A stretch of DNA of 64,000 bases, taken from contig NC_135561.1 of NCBI RefSeq assembly GCF_964340395.1, positions 620,501 to 684,500 on the forward strand, given 5' to 3'. A program made the position numbers and the translations under genes. Under the pieces are notes generated by a model, which was given only the letters and a program-made list of their open reading frames with translations, was not told the origin of the DNA and searched no databases. Below, piece by piece: positions 1-13,434 of this stretch. Origin of the DNA: Glandiceps talaboti (taxonomy: Eukaryota; Hemichordata; Enteropneusta; Spengelidae). Each line of letters begins with the position of its first letter. Within the stretch, counting starts at the first letter, position 1.

Positions 1-1992
1 GGAAACTAGTAATAGTAATATACTCTAGGTTTGCTAGGAAGTATTTCATGTGTTATGTTGAATATTTGATACATGAAACAAATGATAGTCTCGTAAACAT
101 ATATATTATTTATAAAAAGTAATCTTTTATTCTAACACAAACTTGAAAATTGCGAGAAATCTTTGATTGTAACCCACTTCAGTCTTTGTCAACAAATGTT
201 TACCTTGATGCATTAGTAGTATGAGTATGATTCAGTTGTGTAATCCCATCCATATATGAATATTTTCTGTGTTTTTTTTGTGGGAGGGGTTTATTTTCAT
301 TATAACAAGACTACATTGTACATTATACATCATACAATTCGTTTAGAAACTCTGGCAAATCCTATCTCCTTATAAGCAACATTTACACAGCTTTGATATC
401 AACATATTCCATTCCTTGCTATTATTACATTGATCTGTGTGTCTTTCTTACTCTTTTGTCTGTCGTACTTGTACTGTTGGGTTCATTCAATAAATCATAG
501 AGATGGCAAGTCACGCAGGTAATCCTCCCATTTTGAATTCCATAATTTGCTTGGAAACCTTGTAATGTAGGCATTGAATCCCACTTTAAAGTTAATAATA
601 ATAAGCACTTACACATTGCTAGACAGTAAATGCATATAATGCCTTATGCACCAAGATACCACATTATGTAATGATAATGGACTGCTGGTGATCCACATAG
701 CATGCTATGCACGATTTTAAATTTATAGTGTATTCCGTTATTTCACCAATTGTACAAACAGTACAACAGTAGAGGCACCTTGGTGAAAAACACAATGAAT
801 AACTCTAACAAAGCTTACAAGATCTCTTCTCCTACCTTGTGAATACACATTACCTCTGTCTATATAGGCATATATCTGTTTGGTTACAAAATATCAAGTT
901 TGTATCTGGTGTATTCATACAGTTGTCTAGCAAGCATAGTGGACAATCCAGGTCAAATTAGACTGAATTACTCATTGTTTGTTGGTGCTTCTGTTAACTA
1001 TTACATCAGCTAAACAGTAACAAGTGATTAAAATTGACTTTACATACATGACAACGGATGAATCTTACTGTCTAAGGTCAAACGAGTTCAATGTTATTCA
1101 CAAGTGGTCTGTATTTTGTCAATTATTTGTTCTTGCTCATGTTCCCTTCTAAAGCTCTTACTAATATTTGTGCTGCTATTATAGAGCAACTCTTCAACTT
1201 TCACACAGCAAGATGTTTATACTTTTTGGCACTGGTTAAATTCAATGATATCAAAAAAGTTAAATTTTTAATATGTATATGAGAGAAAACACTAGTTAGA
1301 TTATTTATTTTGACAAACTTCTGTTTTATTTATGATTATATATTCCATTTACCTAAAAGTAGTGTTAGATATTTAGAGATTAAAACTAGTGTATGGATTG
1401 ATATATACCCTGAAGGTGAAATGTGCAGCCACCATCTACGCCACAAAATGTTAACCATGATGTAACCCAAACAGACAAATAGATACAGCAAAGGAAAATT
1501 CCCTTAACTCTATCATCACTATTGTAGAAACAGAACAATAGTAATATAATAACATTACATTGAAAAGTAATAGAACACTATACTGCAGTATTAAATGTGA
1601 ATTTGTAAAATACTAAATTCCAATCTTTTGACCAACTTCAAATCCACATAGACATAATCAGTATTTATTGCATGGTGATTATATATCTGTTGTGATATAC
1701 TCAGTATGTTATTTATGGGTTACAAACAATGAAGGAACTTATCCTACATACATTTCATGTTGGTTAAAAGGAAAATAATATGCAAATGATGTCTTGGGGT
1801 TACATTTATAGATTTTGTCACACACACACAAAATAGACCTGTATGTCCTCTTTCTTCTGACACATGTATGGTGCACAATTTAAGGTCCATATATGCATTT
1901 ATTGGGTAATTTTTATCTTGTACTACAAATATCTGCACTTTAAATCAGTTATGTTCATTTGTATAAATTAAGTTTGTATGCTTGACTTCCAG
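1..1992 (+). other. Intron or upstream part of gene A
   Basis: No convincing exon is seen here. Open frames are short, AT-rich and lack paired splice sites. Because the first recognised exon at 1993 begins inside a codon after a good acceptor, this stretch is inferred to be intron of the same plus-strand gene, whose earlier exons lie outside the window. Confidence 0.5.
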
Positions 1993-2132
1993 TCTGTACT
2001 CAGAGTTGATACTTGAATTGACTAGGCAGCTAACACATCAGATACTAGAGAAGAGAGGAATGCTACCTCCATCCCTGCCAGATTTCACATTAAGAATTGG
2101 TGACTCTGATAGTGATAATGAGAAGAGAGATG
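1993..2132 (+). CDS. Gene A, internal exon a (unrecognised protein)
   Basis: The exon follows a CTTCCAG acceptor and ends at a GTAAGT donor. It starts with the third base of a codon and ends after the first base of the next (a Gly codon completed by exon b). It reads LYSELILELTRQLTHQIL, a likely amphipathic helix, then EKRGMLPPSLPDF and an acidic tail with GDSDSDNEKRDG. The helix followed by a Ser/Asp-rich linker suggests an intracellular scaffold-like protein. I do not recognise the family. Codon use and splice phases make the exon credible. Confidence 0.75.
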
Positions 2133-2594
2133 GTAAGTCTACACCATTTACATGTAATTGTGTCTGACTCATTATGTTTCATTTTATTTCCTCTGTTTTA
2201 TGACAACAACTTATACTATCCTGGATTCAAATTCTTTGCCTTTAAAACTTTGAAAGCAGCAAAAAACTAACAAAACAAAGAGACATGTTGATCAAAACTA
2301 GTGATAGTGTGGGTAGACTGAAAGAGTTGTCATAGTGGGACTTGACCAGTAATTCTTTTAATCACCTGCCACCACACAATTCAGGGAATGACTACACAGA
2401 TGAATCTTTATAAAGGTCTACAGTCTGTAAATTTCTAGCAAAAAAAAATTACAATGTATGTTTTTTTTGTAGTCATCCCTCAGTATAATCATTGCTATGA
2501 AGGAAACCCAAAACTTGAGGAAATCACTTTCACAGACAGAATATATTATATTAAAAAGATATAATTCTGAATTTGCTGGTTTGTTCATTTTCAG
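2133..2594 (+). other. Gene A intron a-b
   Basis: This is a 462-bp AT-rich intron from GTAAGT to TTTTCAG. Nothing else is recognisable in it. Confidence 0.7.
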
Positions 2595-2802
2595 GATCTA
2601 ATAACTCAAAAAGAGAGGAAGAGAACAGTAAATTCAGAGAACCACCTAAAGCTGTCTTGCCAAAGAACTTACTAGAAGGACTAAACATTGATAGTAAACA
2701 GTCAGCTATTCAAATTATTGATGACATGTCAGTAGAAACTATTGATGGATGTATTAAAATACTAGAAGATTTGGATGTCACTAAAGCCTTTGCTGAGTCA
2801 GA
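2595..2802 (+). CDS. Gene A, internal exon b
   Basis: Acceptor TTTTCAG and donor GTAAGT border the exon. Its first two bases complete the Gly codon begun in exon a, so the phase joins exactly. It encodes SNNSKREEENSKF, then PPKAVLPKNLLEGLNIDSKQ, then a hydrophobic/acidic helical stretch including AIQIIDDMSVETIDGCIKI and LEDLDVTKAFAES. No catalytic motif or membrane segment is visible. The mixed charged helix suggests a protein-interaction region, which is inference only. The exon ends after two bases of a codon. Confidence 0.75.
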
Positions 2803-3300
<498 letters not shown>

Positions 3301-3415
3301 TTCTAGTGATAGTGATAGTGAAATAGAACCTGAACTACCTCAAGATACTGATGGAGACGGTGAGAAAAAACACAAAAGAAAGAAGAAGAAAAAGAAAAGA
3401 TCAAAAAGTGTGCCA
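3301..3415 (+). CDS. Gene A, internal exon c (acidic and Lys-rich)
   Basis: Acceptor AACAG, donor GTAAGT. The first base completes an Asp codon from exon b and the exon ends on a codon boundary. It encodes an acidic Ser-Asp repeat (SSDSDSEIEPELPQDTDGDG) followed by a strongly basic block, EKKHKRKKKKKKRSKSVP. The acidic serines resemble casein-kinase-2-type sites, and the Lys/Arg run could be a nuclear localisation or polyanion-binding patch. These are composition-based suggestions. The family is not recognised. Confidence 0.75.
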
Positions 3416-4490
3416 GTAAGTTGTATGTCAATACAAGTCTTAAACCATAACACAGTATGACTTTGACATTGATAATATGGAATATACAGACTGTTATAGA
3501 GTTCAAGGAAAACTTCTACATCTAGTATTTGTCTTCAAAAAGACAATCATGGCAACTGCAACATTGTTTGTCCTTTTTTGGTGTTGTATATAAGTCAAAA
3601 TACTGACCTTGTTTGTGTTGTTTTACTAACTATTATATAATGAGTCCCTGATATGAAATGACATAACTAGTACTAAATGTACATCATGTGTAGACTGTAT
3701 CTTCTACATTGTTAGTCAGAATTAATCTCTCTCCATACATACACTACATACATTACATACACTTTCAAGTATCTTTTCAGATTCATTGTACCAATCGACA
3801 TCATCATATTTAAGACTAATTTCATCATGTATTCAACCCCTTGATGTAGTATTCTGTCTACCATGAGATCACTGCAAAGTTTCTAATGTGTATTGGCAAC
3901 AGTACTATTTAAAATCAGTTTTGTAAATCACAGACTGCACATTATTTTGCTCATGAAAAGTCAAACCAAATATCCTTGAAAATCTAACTAATTAACATCA
4001 TTCTGTTCAAGAGTTCACTCTTGTTACAATATTTTATACAAACTTTGAAATAAAAATCCTACTTAAAAATTGATTACTTACAAAATTAATTATATTTAGA
4101 CATAATATGGTGGTGACAAGTTAGAAACCTACTCAATTTGTATGACATCATACTCAGTACTATATGACATCATAGCTCTATTGTATGACATCATAGCTCT
4201 ATTGTATGACATCATACTCAACATTGTAATAAATTGATGTATGACATCATAGCTCTATTGTATGACATCATAGCTCTATTGTATGACATCATAGCTCTAT
4301 TGTTTGACACCAATATTGTTGACATACTCAGTATTGTATGACATCATACCCAGTATTGTATGACATCACATTATCATCTACATTGTACATGTCAGAGTTG
4401 TCCCTGTGTCATCATGTTTTCTATTTTCTTCCATACTCTATATGTTGTTTTCCCCTTGGTTTGCCATTTACAATTAATGCATGCTTCCAG
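3416..4490 (+). other. Gene A intron c-d
   Basis: This 1.1-kb AT-rich intron contains a short irregular array of TATGACATCA motifs near its 3' end. No further exon was found. Confidence 0.65.
4141..4376 (+). repeat. Irregular array of 21-bp TATGACATCA units
   Basis: Nine copies of TATGACATCA occur here, most spaced by AGCTCTATTG to give a 21-bp period. Others have the variant spacers ACTCAGTA or ACCCAGTATTG, and a few units are degenerate. TGACATCA differs by one base from the palindromic CRE core. Confidence 0.85.
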
Positions 4491-4523
4491 GATACTCGTC
4501 ATCCTCCGGAACCAACCCAGTCT
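4491..4523 (+). CDS. Gene A, short exon d
   Basis: This 33-bp exon lies between CTTCCAG and GTAAGTT. It is phase 0 on both sides and encodes DTRHPPEPTQS, a Pro-rich linker. It fits the frame left by exon c. Its size allows it to be skipped without shifting the frame, so it may be a cassette exon. Confidence 0.55.
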
Positions 4524-6220
4524 GTAAGTTTTGATAGTACATCATCCATGCTAATCAAATAATAGAAATATTAATCACATTAATTTGGTGATGGTGGATA
4601 ATGTCACTTATAATTTCATAACTATAAAATATATCAAAATATATAGATATGATATGGGTTTATATGCAGTGTTTTGATAAAAGATTTTGAAACTGACAGC
4701 CTGTCTACAGGTATTGATCTACTGACCACAAGCCACTGTGGGCTGTAATGAACAGTACCTGTGGACAATCTTTTGGCTTGTCTACAGGCACTAAGTATGA
4801 ACCATAGATCACAGTGACATGTGGGCTGTAATAATACTATTATCTTTTCACTACAATAATGTAGACTGAGAGATTCGTTGTTGTTTGCTCTCCACGTTGC
4901 TGTCACTTACACTAGTGACAACTACATTTAGTGCTAGCAATGATGAATCCTTCAATCTAACCAAAATGTAGCATAACGAAGAATGTTGAACTTTGAAGAA
5001 TAAGGTTTACTGATTCAAAAAATATTGTTAACTGTATATGTATCGTAAACAACAATATATTGACTTGCATAGACTGTATCTATCATATTAGTAGCCTTAT
5101 CAAAAACACTGCATATATCCCATACCAACTATCAATCTTAGTATGTTACAATAAAGGTTTAAAGTTAAATGGTGTATTGTCACAGGTTATGTTATAGTAT
5201 ATACTGTAGTAATGTCAGTATTTTAAAGGTTATGGTATGGTACTACTTGTATTAACACGTTATTAGTACATTTACAATCATTCCTTTCTGTAATGTTGAT
5301 ACCAATCACTGCTTTATACAGACTGAGAAATCAGCATCTCATCCCTTTCCCTAAACACTCTCTGCAATACATTTGACAGTTTCTGCTTTATATAAAAGTA
5401 GCCATTGTATATAATTTGATAACCATTTATATACAAAAGATATGATACATGTACTTTTAAATTTATTTTGTTTTTATATTTTTTTTGCATGGAATTTATT
5501 TTTTTCAAACTGCTGACATTCTGTATCTTTTATATTTTCCAATTGCATGAAAACCCACTTAATTATTGGATGTATTGCCGTTTATGAATAAATGAATAAA
5601 TAAAAATAAATCTGTGCCAAAATAGTCATTGCAGGTCTTTTCACATACCCAAACAAATCACAGACTCTTGATTTCAGTTTGAACTTCAATTATTTTTGAC
5701 TGGATGTTTTATAGATTTTTTGACAAATTCAAATACCATTGAAATTATATCTTTCAATGAAAATAATATGCAAGTAAAGAATGTGAAGTGTAAATGTAAA
5801 GTGTGAATTCCTTGAAAGTAATTTTATTCTGAAGGTTATGATTTTGTAACTGGAAATACCCATTTGACCCATTTTATACATTAGTGAAAGCTTTTTTTTT
5901 TAAATATAAAAAACAACAAAATTTTCAGGAGTTGGATTATGTGGGTTATGTTTGTTAAAGGCCCACTTTCCAGGATTAGGGTTAATATCTAGATGTGAAA
6001 GACTGTTATCGGAACAGAGCTTTAGATAAAAATAAATGGTGCAAAACATAAGAATGATTCTAAGTATGTGTAATACTACCAGTGCAACGACCTAGGATTG
6101 GGACATTAACTTTTAAGAACTTTAATGATTCTATGTAATCCTGGCAGTGCAATGACTTAGGATTGGGACATTAACTTTTAAGAACTTTTGATGATTGTTT
6201 TGATTTTTTTTGACCAACAG
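4524..6220 (+). other. Gene A intron d-e
   Basis: This 1.7-kb AT-rich intron holds a (AATG/AATA)n-like run near 5583-5612, which resembles a retroelement tail. It also holds a 65-bp duplication at 6060-6192 with repeated AGGATTGGGACATTAAC. No exon is recognised. Confidence 0.6.
6060..6192 (+). repeat. 65-bp tandem duplication
   Basis: Two copies lie head to tail. Each contains AGTGCAA (6081 and 6146) and the block AGGATTGGGACATTAAC, with a few substitutions between copies. Confidence 0.85.
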
Positions 6221-6274
6221 ACAACTCTACCTGAAGTGACAGGAGCTGAGGCAGAGAGACAAAAGAAGAAACAG
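6221..6274 (+). CDS. Gene A, short exon e
   Basis: Acceptor CCAACAG and donor GTAGAG border a 54-bp phase 0-0 exon encoding TTLPEVTGAEAERQKKKQ, a charged, probably helical segment ending in a basic cluster. It continues the frame from exon d and leads into exon g, optionally through the 12-bp exon f. The donor is weaker than those of its neighbours. A poly-G run lies 60 bp downstream in the intron. Confidence 0.6.
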
Positions 6275-7514
6275 GTAGAGATACAGACTTATGTACTCAA
6301 CATGCCATTTCTATTTAATCTCTTTGGTATGATAGGAGGGGGGGGGGGGGGTATTGAGGGAAGGGGAGGTATACACACAAAGGTATAATTAAGAGTTCCT
6401 TTATACTCCGATATGAATTTCTGATGTTGAATTGTTAGTACATGTTTGCTAACATAGTGTGTGTGTATTAATATATAATTTGTTAATCAGTCATTGTTTA
6501 ATATGTTATAATAATTTGACATCAGAAGTTTGATACGTTGTATGTAGGAATTCAACCATCAAATTACCAAAAACAAATTTTAAGAATTACATAGACACCC
6601 TTAATATTTAAGATGAACTATATGATATGTGATTATTTCATGTAAATATGAAACCACTATTTGATATCCAGATTTGCACTGAAACTACTATTATGTCAGA
6701 CTGTGTAAATATTCAATAGTGGTCACAAATACAAATGTAAGGATTAAGTACAGGAATTGTCTGGACTGCAAATTTTAATGCATTTTCAAATTTCATATAA
6801 AACAAATGAACTTTGTCCAGCAACAATGTAATATTAAACAATTACTATTATTTACTTGCATTTGATAATTTGGATGGATTTCAAAGGATAGCTTCAAATC
6901 AGATGAATAAAGTGCAAGTGTTCTATTCAGAGAATTCTCTGTTTTGTATAAAAAAATTTCCATAGCATCCAGACAAGTGTTTAGACATCTTGTCATTGTG
7001 TTAAAATATGATTACTGTGAACAATCAAAATGAATATAACTTGAAATGGCATGTTGCAGGGATAGTCTGGTATATATAATACATGCATGTCAGTGCAGTA
7101 CACACACAAATAGTAACACATACAAATGAACATGTTTTTAAGTACAGTTACTTACATACATGAAGTTTTATTATGAATTTGATCTATATTATCTATTTGA
7201 TGTGTATTACAACTTATAATCATCCAGACTCCGGTTTCTCATGCAAGCAATGACATTTCTGAACTATCTCATCGTCTGCAAACAAATCTATATATAGACA
7301 AACATATAGCATGAATGCTACAGGTCATTACTTAAAATTTTAGTCAAGAAACCACCTGAATTAAACAGTATGAAATAATCAAATTTGGATTGTTTACAAG
7401 CAAAGTTTCCTTCACAACAATCATGTAGAAAAAAAAACGTAGCATATAATGTAATTTAGCTATGAAAACTCTAAAAGAAATGTCTTTGAAACCCCAGAAT
7501 ATGCATGTGTATAG

Positions 7515-7515
<1 letters not shown>

Positions 7516-7583
<68 letters not shown>

Positions 7584-7631
7584 CACACACACGCACACAC
7601 ACACACACACTCACACACACACACACTCACA

Positions 7632-7662
<31 letters not shown>
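7516..7662 (+). repeat. (CA)n microsatellite
   Basis: About 147 bp of CA repeats with scattered CACTCA interruptions. The open frames across it are repeat artefacts. Confidence 0.97.
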
Positions 7663-7664
<2 letters not shown>

Positions 7665-10600
7665 ACTCATTCCTTCTATAACAACACCACAAATGTTTGT
7701 ATGTTTCTTTGTTTTCTGTGATTTTTATTGAATGAATATTGGCATGCCACAGACACCAATATGACTGTCTTGATAGCATGAATGCATGAAAATCTGGAAT
7801 TGTATGAAATTATTGCATGTCATAAGTACTTTGTGTCCAGTGATGTTTGTAGCTATCTGGTTAATTGCATGGCAAAAGTGTGCAAAGGAAAAAGTAAGGA
7901 ATGAAAAAATTTCCACTGTAAAGGCATAAAGATTAAGGATGGTAAAAATTCCGCCAAGTTGTGTGTTCCAGCTATATAGCATAAATTATCCCAGTAATTC
8001 TGCTTATTGATGGCTGTTTTTATTCACATATGATTTTACCTGCTTTGATGTATGCAAATTTGCATCCAAGTTGCCTTTGTCAAATATAATTAAAGTATTA
8101 AAAAGTTGTCTCCCCATAAAACTATTAAAAGTTTGAAGTGTTAAAAATTGCACATTCCCTCACCCCATCACTGAGGGCGCTGTTACCTTAATATCCTCCA
8201 CACAAATAAAGGTAAATTTTAGTTGTAAACTGAAGATAACTCTTAACTGTAAATTTTGTGTCTAATATGCACTGTGTGAAATATTTCACAAATAAAGTGT
8301 GGTTTGATCAAACCTTACCACTTTAAATACTTTAAATTTCACAAGATAGAAAATGAAGTGTTTTTGACAACATGAGTACCATTTTAGGACTTGTACAGCA
8401 TGAAGTCAGGTCTTTATGTATAATAATTGGAAACAAAGAAAAAGTAATTAGAAATTCAGACATCAAATAATGTCATACAGATACAGGGTACCAGCCATGA
8501 AAGATTGTATTGCAGTAACTTCAGAAAGTGAAAATGTTACAATTTACAGGAAACAGTAATAAACACTTGACTACATCAGTCATAACATAGTCCTTTTATT
8601 TATTCATCAAAATAGTAAGGAAAAAAAGAAGATTTTGTTATGACAATTCTGTTGATCTGTTTAAAAACTTAAGAAAAGCTACATATTTACTGAAAACTCC
8701 AGCAACACAAATAAAATGTCATCCTCACCTGTCATCCTAAAACCACCCCTCCCTAATACTCACTGAAAGCGTGACCCCCCAGCAACTGACATAGCTACTC
8801 CAATAGTAAGATGTATCTCCTTCTTATCAACACCCTCCTCCCCCTCCCCCATCCTTTACTTAGTGAAAATTCAACTAAAATATAAGTTTACCCCTCAAAT
8901 GGTTCTATTGCCTTCTTTCACCCTTACCTTATTTGAGTCTAGAATCCCAAAATGTGATAACTATTTGTGTATAGTAGTGTAAAATGTGTAATATTAATAA
9001 CTGGTGACTTATATCGTAACAAAAGTAAATATTGTAAATCCCCTTTGCGTAATAGAATTAAAATTCATAATAAACATGAATTGTGCTGTAACTGAGGTGC
9101 TATTTAAAACCCTAACAACCAACCATGAGGTTTGCATGCCATGTGTATTGGAATGTAACAATGTTACGCTGACATGAAGCTATGTGTGCTAGCTGCTAGC
9201 ATTGCTGCTATGTCTTGTCACTATCTTGGCATTACCATGTCAAACCCAACAATTGATTGTATGTGGATTTTCAGATTGTACAGATTGATTGCATGATATT
9301 GCAATGTTGTGAAATACTGAATTCTGAGATTTGAACATGATGAAGGGATTATATATGTTGTGATTTGTTAGGACTGTTTATTTATTGCAATCTGTGCAAA
9401 ATTCCTCTACTGATTCTCCAAGCAAAAGATTGCAAGAAAAGTTGAATGTTCCCCTTCACAGCTCAGAACAGATGTATATGTCTTGAGAGTTGGGTACACT
9501 GTAACCTCTATCTCTGAAACTTATATAGAACAAAAACAAAATAAAATAAATGTTTTACATTCGATGTCACATACAGACTTTTTCACATCCTAAAAACCTG
9601 GGTTTTTTATAAAGAGGTCACAGTGTATCTGTTTGCATGATTGTTTTCAAATGTTTGATGCATACTATGTATGTATTTTGCATTGTCATCGCAGTTCTCC
9701 ATAACTTTCAACATCAAGTAAATACACTAACAAAATATTTCAATTATTGAGCATTTCACTTGAAAAGTCATTGATTGACATATCAAATTATTCACATATG
9801 AGAAAAAGTTCAGACACTTCTATAAATGGCCGGCAAACTGTACAATATATTAACAATAGTGTTATAGAATATTCAAATGTAAATTGAGGAGTAGTTAGTT
9901 TCTTGTCGTATAGTGTGTATACAACTTTGGTAAGCCAGAGACATGTCGTGGTCTTAGTATCTCAAGCCATGTTTGAATGATATCGTGAGATATTGAGACA
10001 AAGACATGACAGTAAGGCTATGATAGTCTATGGGCTAAAACTTTAGCAAGCTATTCAACATGTTTACTTGGTGAAGTGAAAGTTATTGAGAAATGGATGT
10101 TTAAATGTCATAGAAAAGTTGAAGAAATATTTTGTGTGTGAAATTAATGTCTGAGGTTGACTACATGCTCACAGGCCTGTCAGACCATAGCACTGAAGAA
10201 ACTTGTACGTGTTGACAAGTGGCCACATGTATACCTTTCAGATGGCAGGGATGCAGATGGACACAAAGCAAGTCTTTTTACTAAAATACTACCTGTTATA
10301 CGCTAAGTAAAACATATCAATTCCCTACAAAGTTTGTATTCACCAGTGAATCATAGTTCAGAAAACTTCCAGTCATGGTTGAGTTACTCTTCTCATTTCA
10401 TTATACTGAATGGTATTTTTATATATACGAGTGAAAATGTTCATAAAAATCAGAGAACGAAATTTCAAAATATGAATGTCAACTACTTCAGGAATTTGGC
10501 ATGTACCAGTGAAAATGGTGATAATGTTCAGAAAAGTAATTTTTAGAGTTACAGTATGAATATTAATTCTTTCCAGAATTTGGCATTGTTAATGAATGAA

Positions 10601-11047
10601 TAAAGTATGTGACTGACTGAGAGCTGGTTGTGATTAAAACATATGTATGTGACAACCTGTGGTAGACAATTGTTTTTTGAGTGTGACATTCATTAATGGC
10701 ATGTGAACTTCATGGTCCCTATAAAAATAGTGTAATTGTTATGTTGATGAGATTATATATTAGCCCTATCTCATGATATGAATCAATTCAAAAATGGTTT
10801 CAAACTGAATTGATTAAATAGGTGGTTTCTGTTACCACAAGAAAACTGAGTATTAATTTTAATATGATTCTCTTTTGCTTTTAAGTCAGTTCAGAACCAA
10901 TTTACTTTGAATGTACACCACTTAGTTTAGTTTGATGGCAGAAAAGTTTAAAGAAAATGGATTTAACAACATGAAGCTAAACTACAAATGAGGTAGCAAA
11001 TAGACAAACTCATAGTATTACATAAACAAAGTAACTGAAAAGAATTG

Positions 11048-11063
11048 CCACTTGGGGGCGCTA
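11048..11063 (+). promoter_or_regulatory. CTCF-like motif
   Basis: CCACTTGGGGGCGCTA is close to the bilaterian CTCF core (CCAC, two variable bases, then GGGGGCGC). It stands out as a GC island in an AT-rich intron. Binding is inferred from the motif alone. Confidence 0.35.
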
Positions 11064-12275
11064 AATAAGTTTCAAGAAACTAACAAACAGTAGACTAATT
11101 TACAACAACTTGTACACATGGAGAACAAAACCTTTTTAGTAATAATGAAATTAGCAATGTTTGATAAATTATAAAACATATAAAATGTTTGAAACAAGTT
11201 TTAAATCTCACATATAAAAAATACTGAAATAATTTCGAAGTCTACTCATCCTGAATAATCATCGGCATTTGGTGCTAATAGTGAGGTAGTGTTGTTAATG
11301 ACCACATCATGTGTTTATAGCAAATATCAACAATTTGACAATTTGTATTTGCATGTAGTATTGAAATCTGGAACACACAACTTAGATTACATAACTATAT
11401 ATTATAAGCTAGATGAGATCGGTATATGTATATGTTACCAAAGTATTGTTTACTGAGCACTGTAGATACATAAATATTTGAAGGTCTTGGTTTTACAGTC
11501 TAACCTGGTGTCATATTCATCCTGGTGTCATTGACTTTGATATTAAGAAATGAATGGAAATTGTTATTTACTTACGTATACAGTATCTGTAGTGATGACT
11601 ACTTAGACAACTTGAAATATCAAACTAAAATTCCCAACACATTTGTGTGTCCAGCCAGTTCATCGGAACACTAGGCTTTACTTACTATTCATGTTTCTTT
11701 TGCCAGTATATGGTTCAACAGAGGTTTTATGATATATTAAATATATTCTTAAGGAATGTGTATTTGGTGTACACTCTCAGGCTGCTAATTGTTCTAACTT
11801 CAAAAAGTTGGAAGAATTTTGAAGAATGTTATGAGTATCTGTCAGTGAAGTTTATTACTTAGAATGTACTGATACCTTCAAAATAGAATCATTGAAGGGG
11901 TTACATAAATAATATAAACACCTTGTATGTGTCAATGTTTGTAACAAGTAATCACTCATGAAGGATGTAGCATTAAAAACAGCATTGTGCAGTGGAGTTA
12001 TAGTGCTGCTAGTACAAACAAACACTGATTGAAAAAGTCACATTATAATTATTTTCATTCCATAGCGTTTATGTCTGATCAAGGCATTGCTTCTTATAGA
12101 GTATTTCATCAGAACATTAAGGGCAAAAACCACAGAAATCCATCAGTATTGTATACACTTTAGTTTAGTGTGATACTATTATGACCTAAGAGATAATGGT
12201 GTGTCGTCACATCCATCAATGTTTTGGTATATACACACTGTACAGTTCATTTCGAAATATAGAAAAGTTGATCCG

Positions 12276-12324
<49 letters not shown>

Positions 12325-12328
12325 TATG
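12276..12328 (+). repeat. (TA)n microsatellite
   Basis: A run of about 50 bp of alternating T and A, able to form a cruciform, lies in the long intron. Confidence 0.95.
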
Positions 12329-12618
12329 TAGGGATACCATGATTTAGCTGAAGTGTCTCATGATAAAAAAAATACAATTTTCAAAACATCTTAAGATTTT
12401 ATCATAGCCTTCAATAGAAGATTGTACATGATAGTATGTTTGTTCACTATAACAATTGCATCATATCTTTGCTTAACTTTGCATGAATGCAACCGGGTGC
12501 AAGCATACACACTTGTTAATACATCATCACTTACCCAACCATATCATTTCACCAACTGACACCTCTCACACATTATTCTGTTTCCATGCTGCCCTTTGCT
12601 ATTTCCGCGGCCATGCAG

Positions 12619-12630
12619 CATCCACCCTCG
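12619..12630 (+). CDS. Gene A, possible 12-bp microexon f
   Basis: CATCCACCCTCG (His-Pro-Pro-Ser) lies between a CATGCAG acceptor and a GTGAGAA donor. It is 113 bp upstream of exon g and is phase 0-0, so inclusion keeps the frame. The surrounding GC-rich patch (TTCCGCGGCC) is unusual for this intron. The evidence is only splice signals and phase; it could be chance. Confidence 0.35.
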
Positions 12631-12743
12631 GTGAGAATTTACTTGTTTGCATATAATTGTCACAATGTAATTGTCACACTAATTAACTCCTTGTCCATGT
12701 AAGTCATAACATGTCTGCCATTTCTATTAACTCTGCTAAGCAG

Positions 12744-13169
12744 CGTTTTAGGGTTTCTCTGCAAGCACAATCTGACTTCCTGCGACAACAGTTACGACTA
12801 CGAGTGGAAGCACCCAATCAGCAATACCGAGTAGTGGAAATGAAAAACTTTGAGCCCTTCCCCGGTGATGAGGGCCTCCCATCAAGACCTAAACGAGACT
12901 TCAACCCAGCACCCACTAACTTCCGATTAGACGTAAGGCCATTCAATGTAGCACAATATGTGATGAGAAATCACAGAAAGACTTTCTCTGCACCTACACC
13001 ACCTGTTAACGAAAACGTCAACACCGACGTACGGCTCCTTGAAGGCCAACTTTTCGAACTGCCTGAGGAAAGCGACATTCACGAAATGATTCGCACAGAC
13101 AGCAAGGATTTCTGGACTAAGCCCCAACACCATCACCATCACCAGCTTGAGGAATCTTCCAAATTACAT
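12744..13169 (+). CDS. Gene A, large internal exon g
   Basis: A 426-bp phase 0-0 exon after a CTAAGCAG acceptor, with an inferred GTAGAG donor. It encodes 142 residues: RFRVSLQAQSDFLRQQLRLR (basic helix), FEPFPGDEGLPSRPKRDFNP, LDVRPFNVAQYVMRNHRKTF, an acidic segment LLEGQLFELPEESDIHEMIR, and QHHHHHQLEESSKLH. It is more GC-rich than its flanks and uses codons evenly, which supports real coding. The open frame continues past the donor into a hydrophobic stretch (FLLLLHALLSCIICSTLHTL) with a stop at 13,290-13,292. I read this as intron, but a read-through alternative end cannot be excluded. No family recognised. Confidence 0.8.
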
Positions 13170-13434
13170 GTAGAGTACCTCACGTTTTGCACCTTTCTCC
13201 TTTTACTTCATGCACTTCTATCATGTATTATATGTAGTACACTGCACACTCTAGTTGCACTCTTTGTTCATCTTTGTCATTTGGGAGAATAGTGATAAAA
13301 TGCTATGTAGCTTTTCTGAAGCTAATACAGACCAGGAGATGTCTGATAATTGAAAGATAAATGCTATAACACTTTTGGAATATGACAGGAAATCACATTC
13401 TCCTGGAAAGATTTCATTGCAAATGTGAACATGT

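Larger units (their letters stand above)
6275..12618 (+). other. Gene A long intron e-f
   Basis: This 6.3-kb intron contains a (CA)n tract (7516-7662), a (TA)n tract (12,276-12,328) and GGGGGCGCTA-type motifs near 8172 and 11,048. A short open stretch at about 7228-7281 (TPVSHASNDISELSHRLQ) has a good acceptor but no donor, so it was not called. Otherwise nothing is recognised. Confidence 0.55.

Noticed and set aside
7228-7281. Extra exon of gene A reading TPVSHASNDISELSHRLQ
   Set aside because: The acceptor (CATCCAG) and frame are good, but no GT donor follows before the frame runs into AT-rich sequence and a stop.
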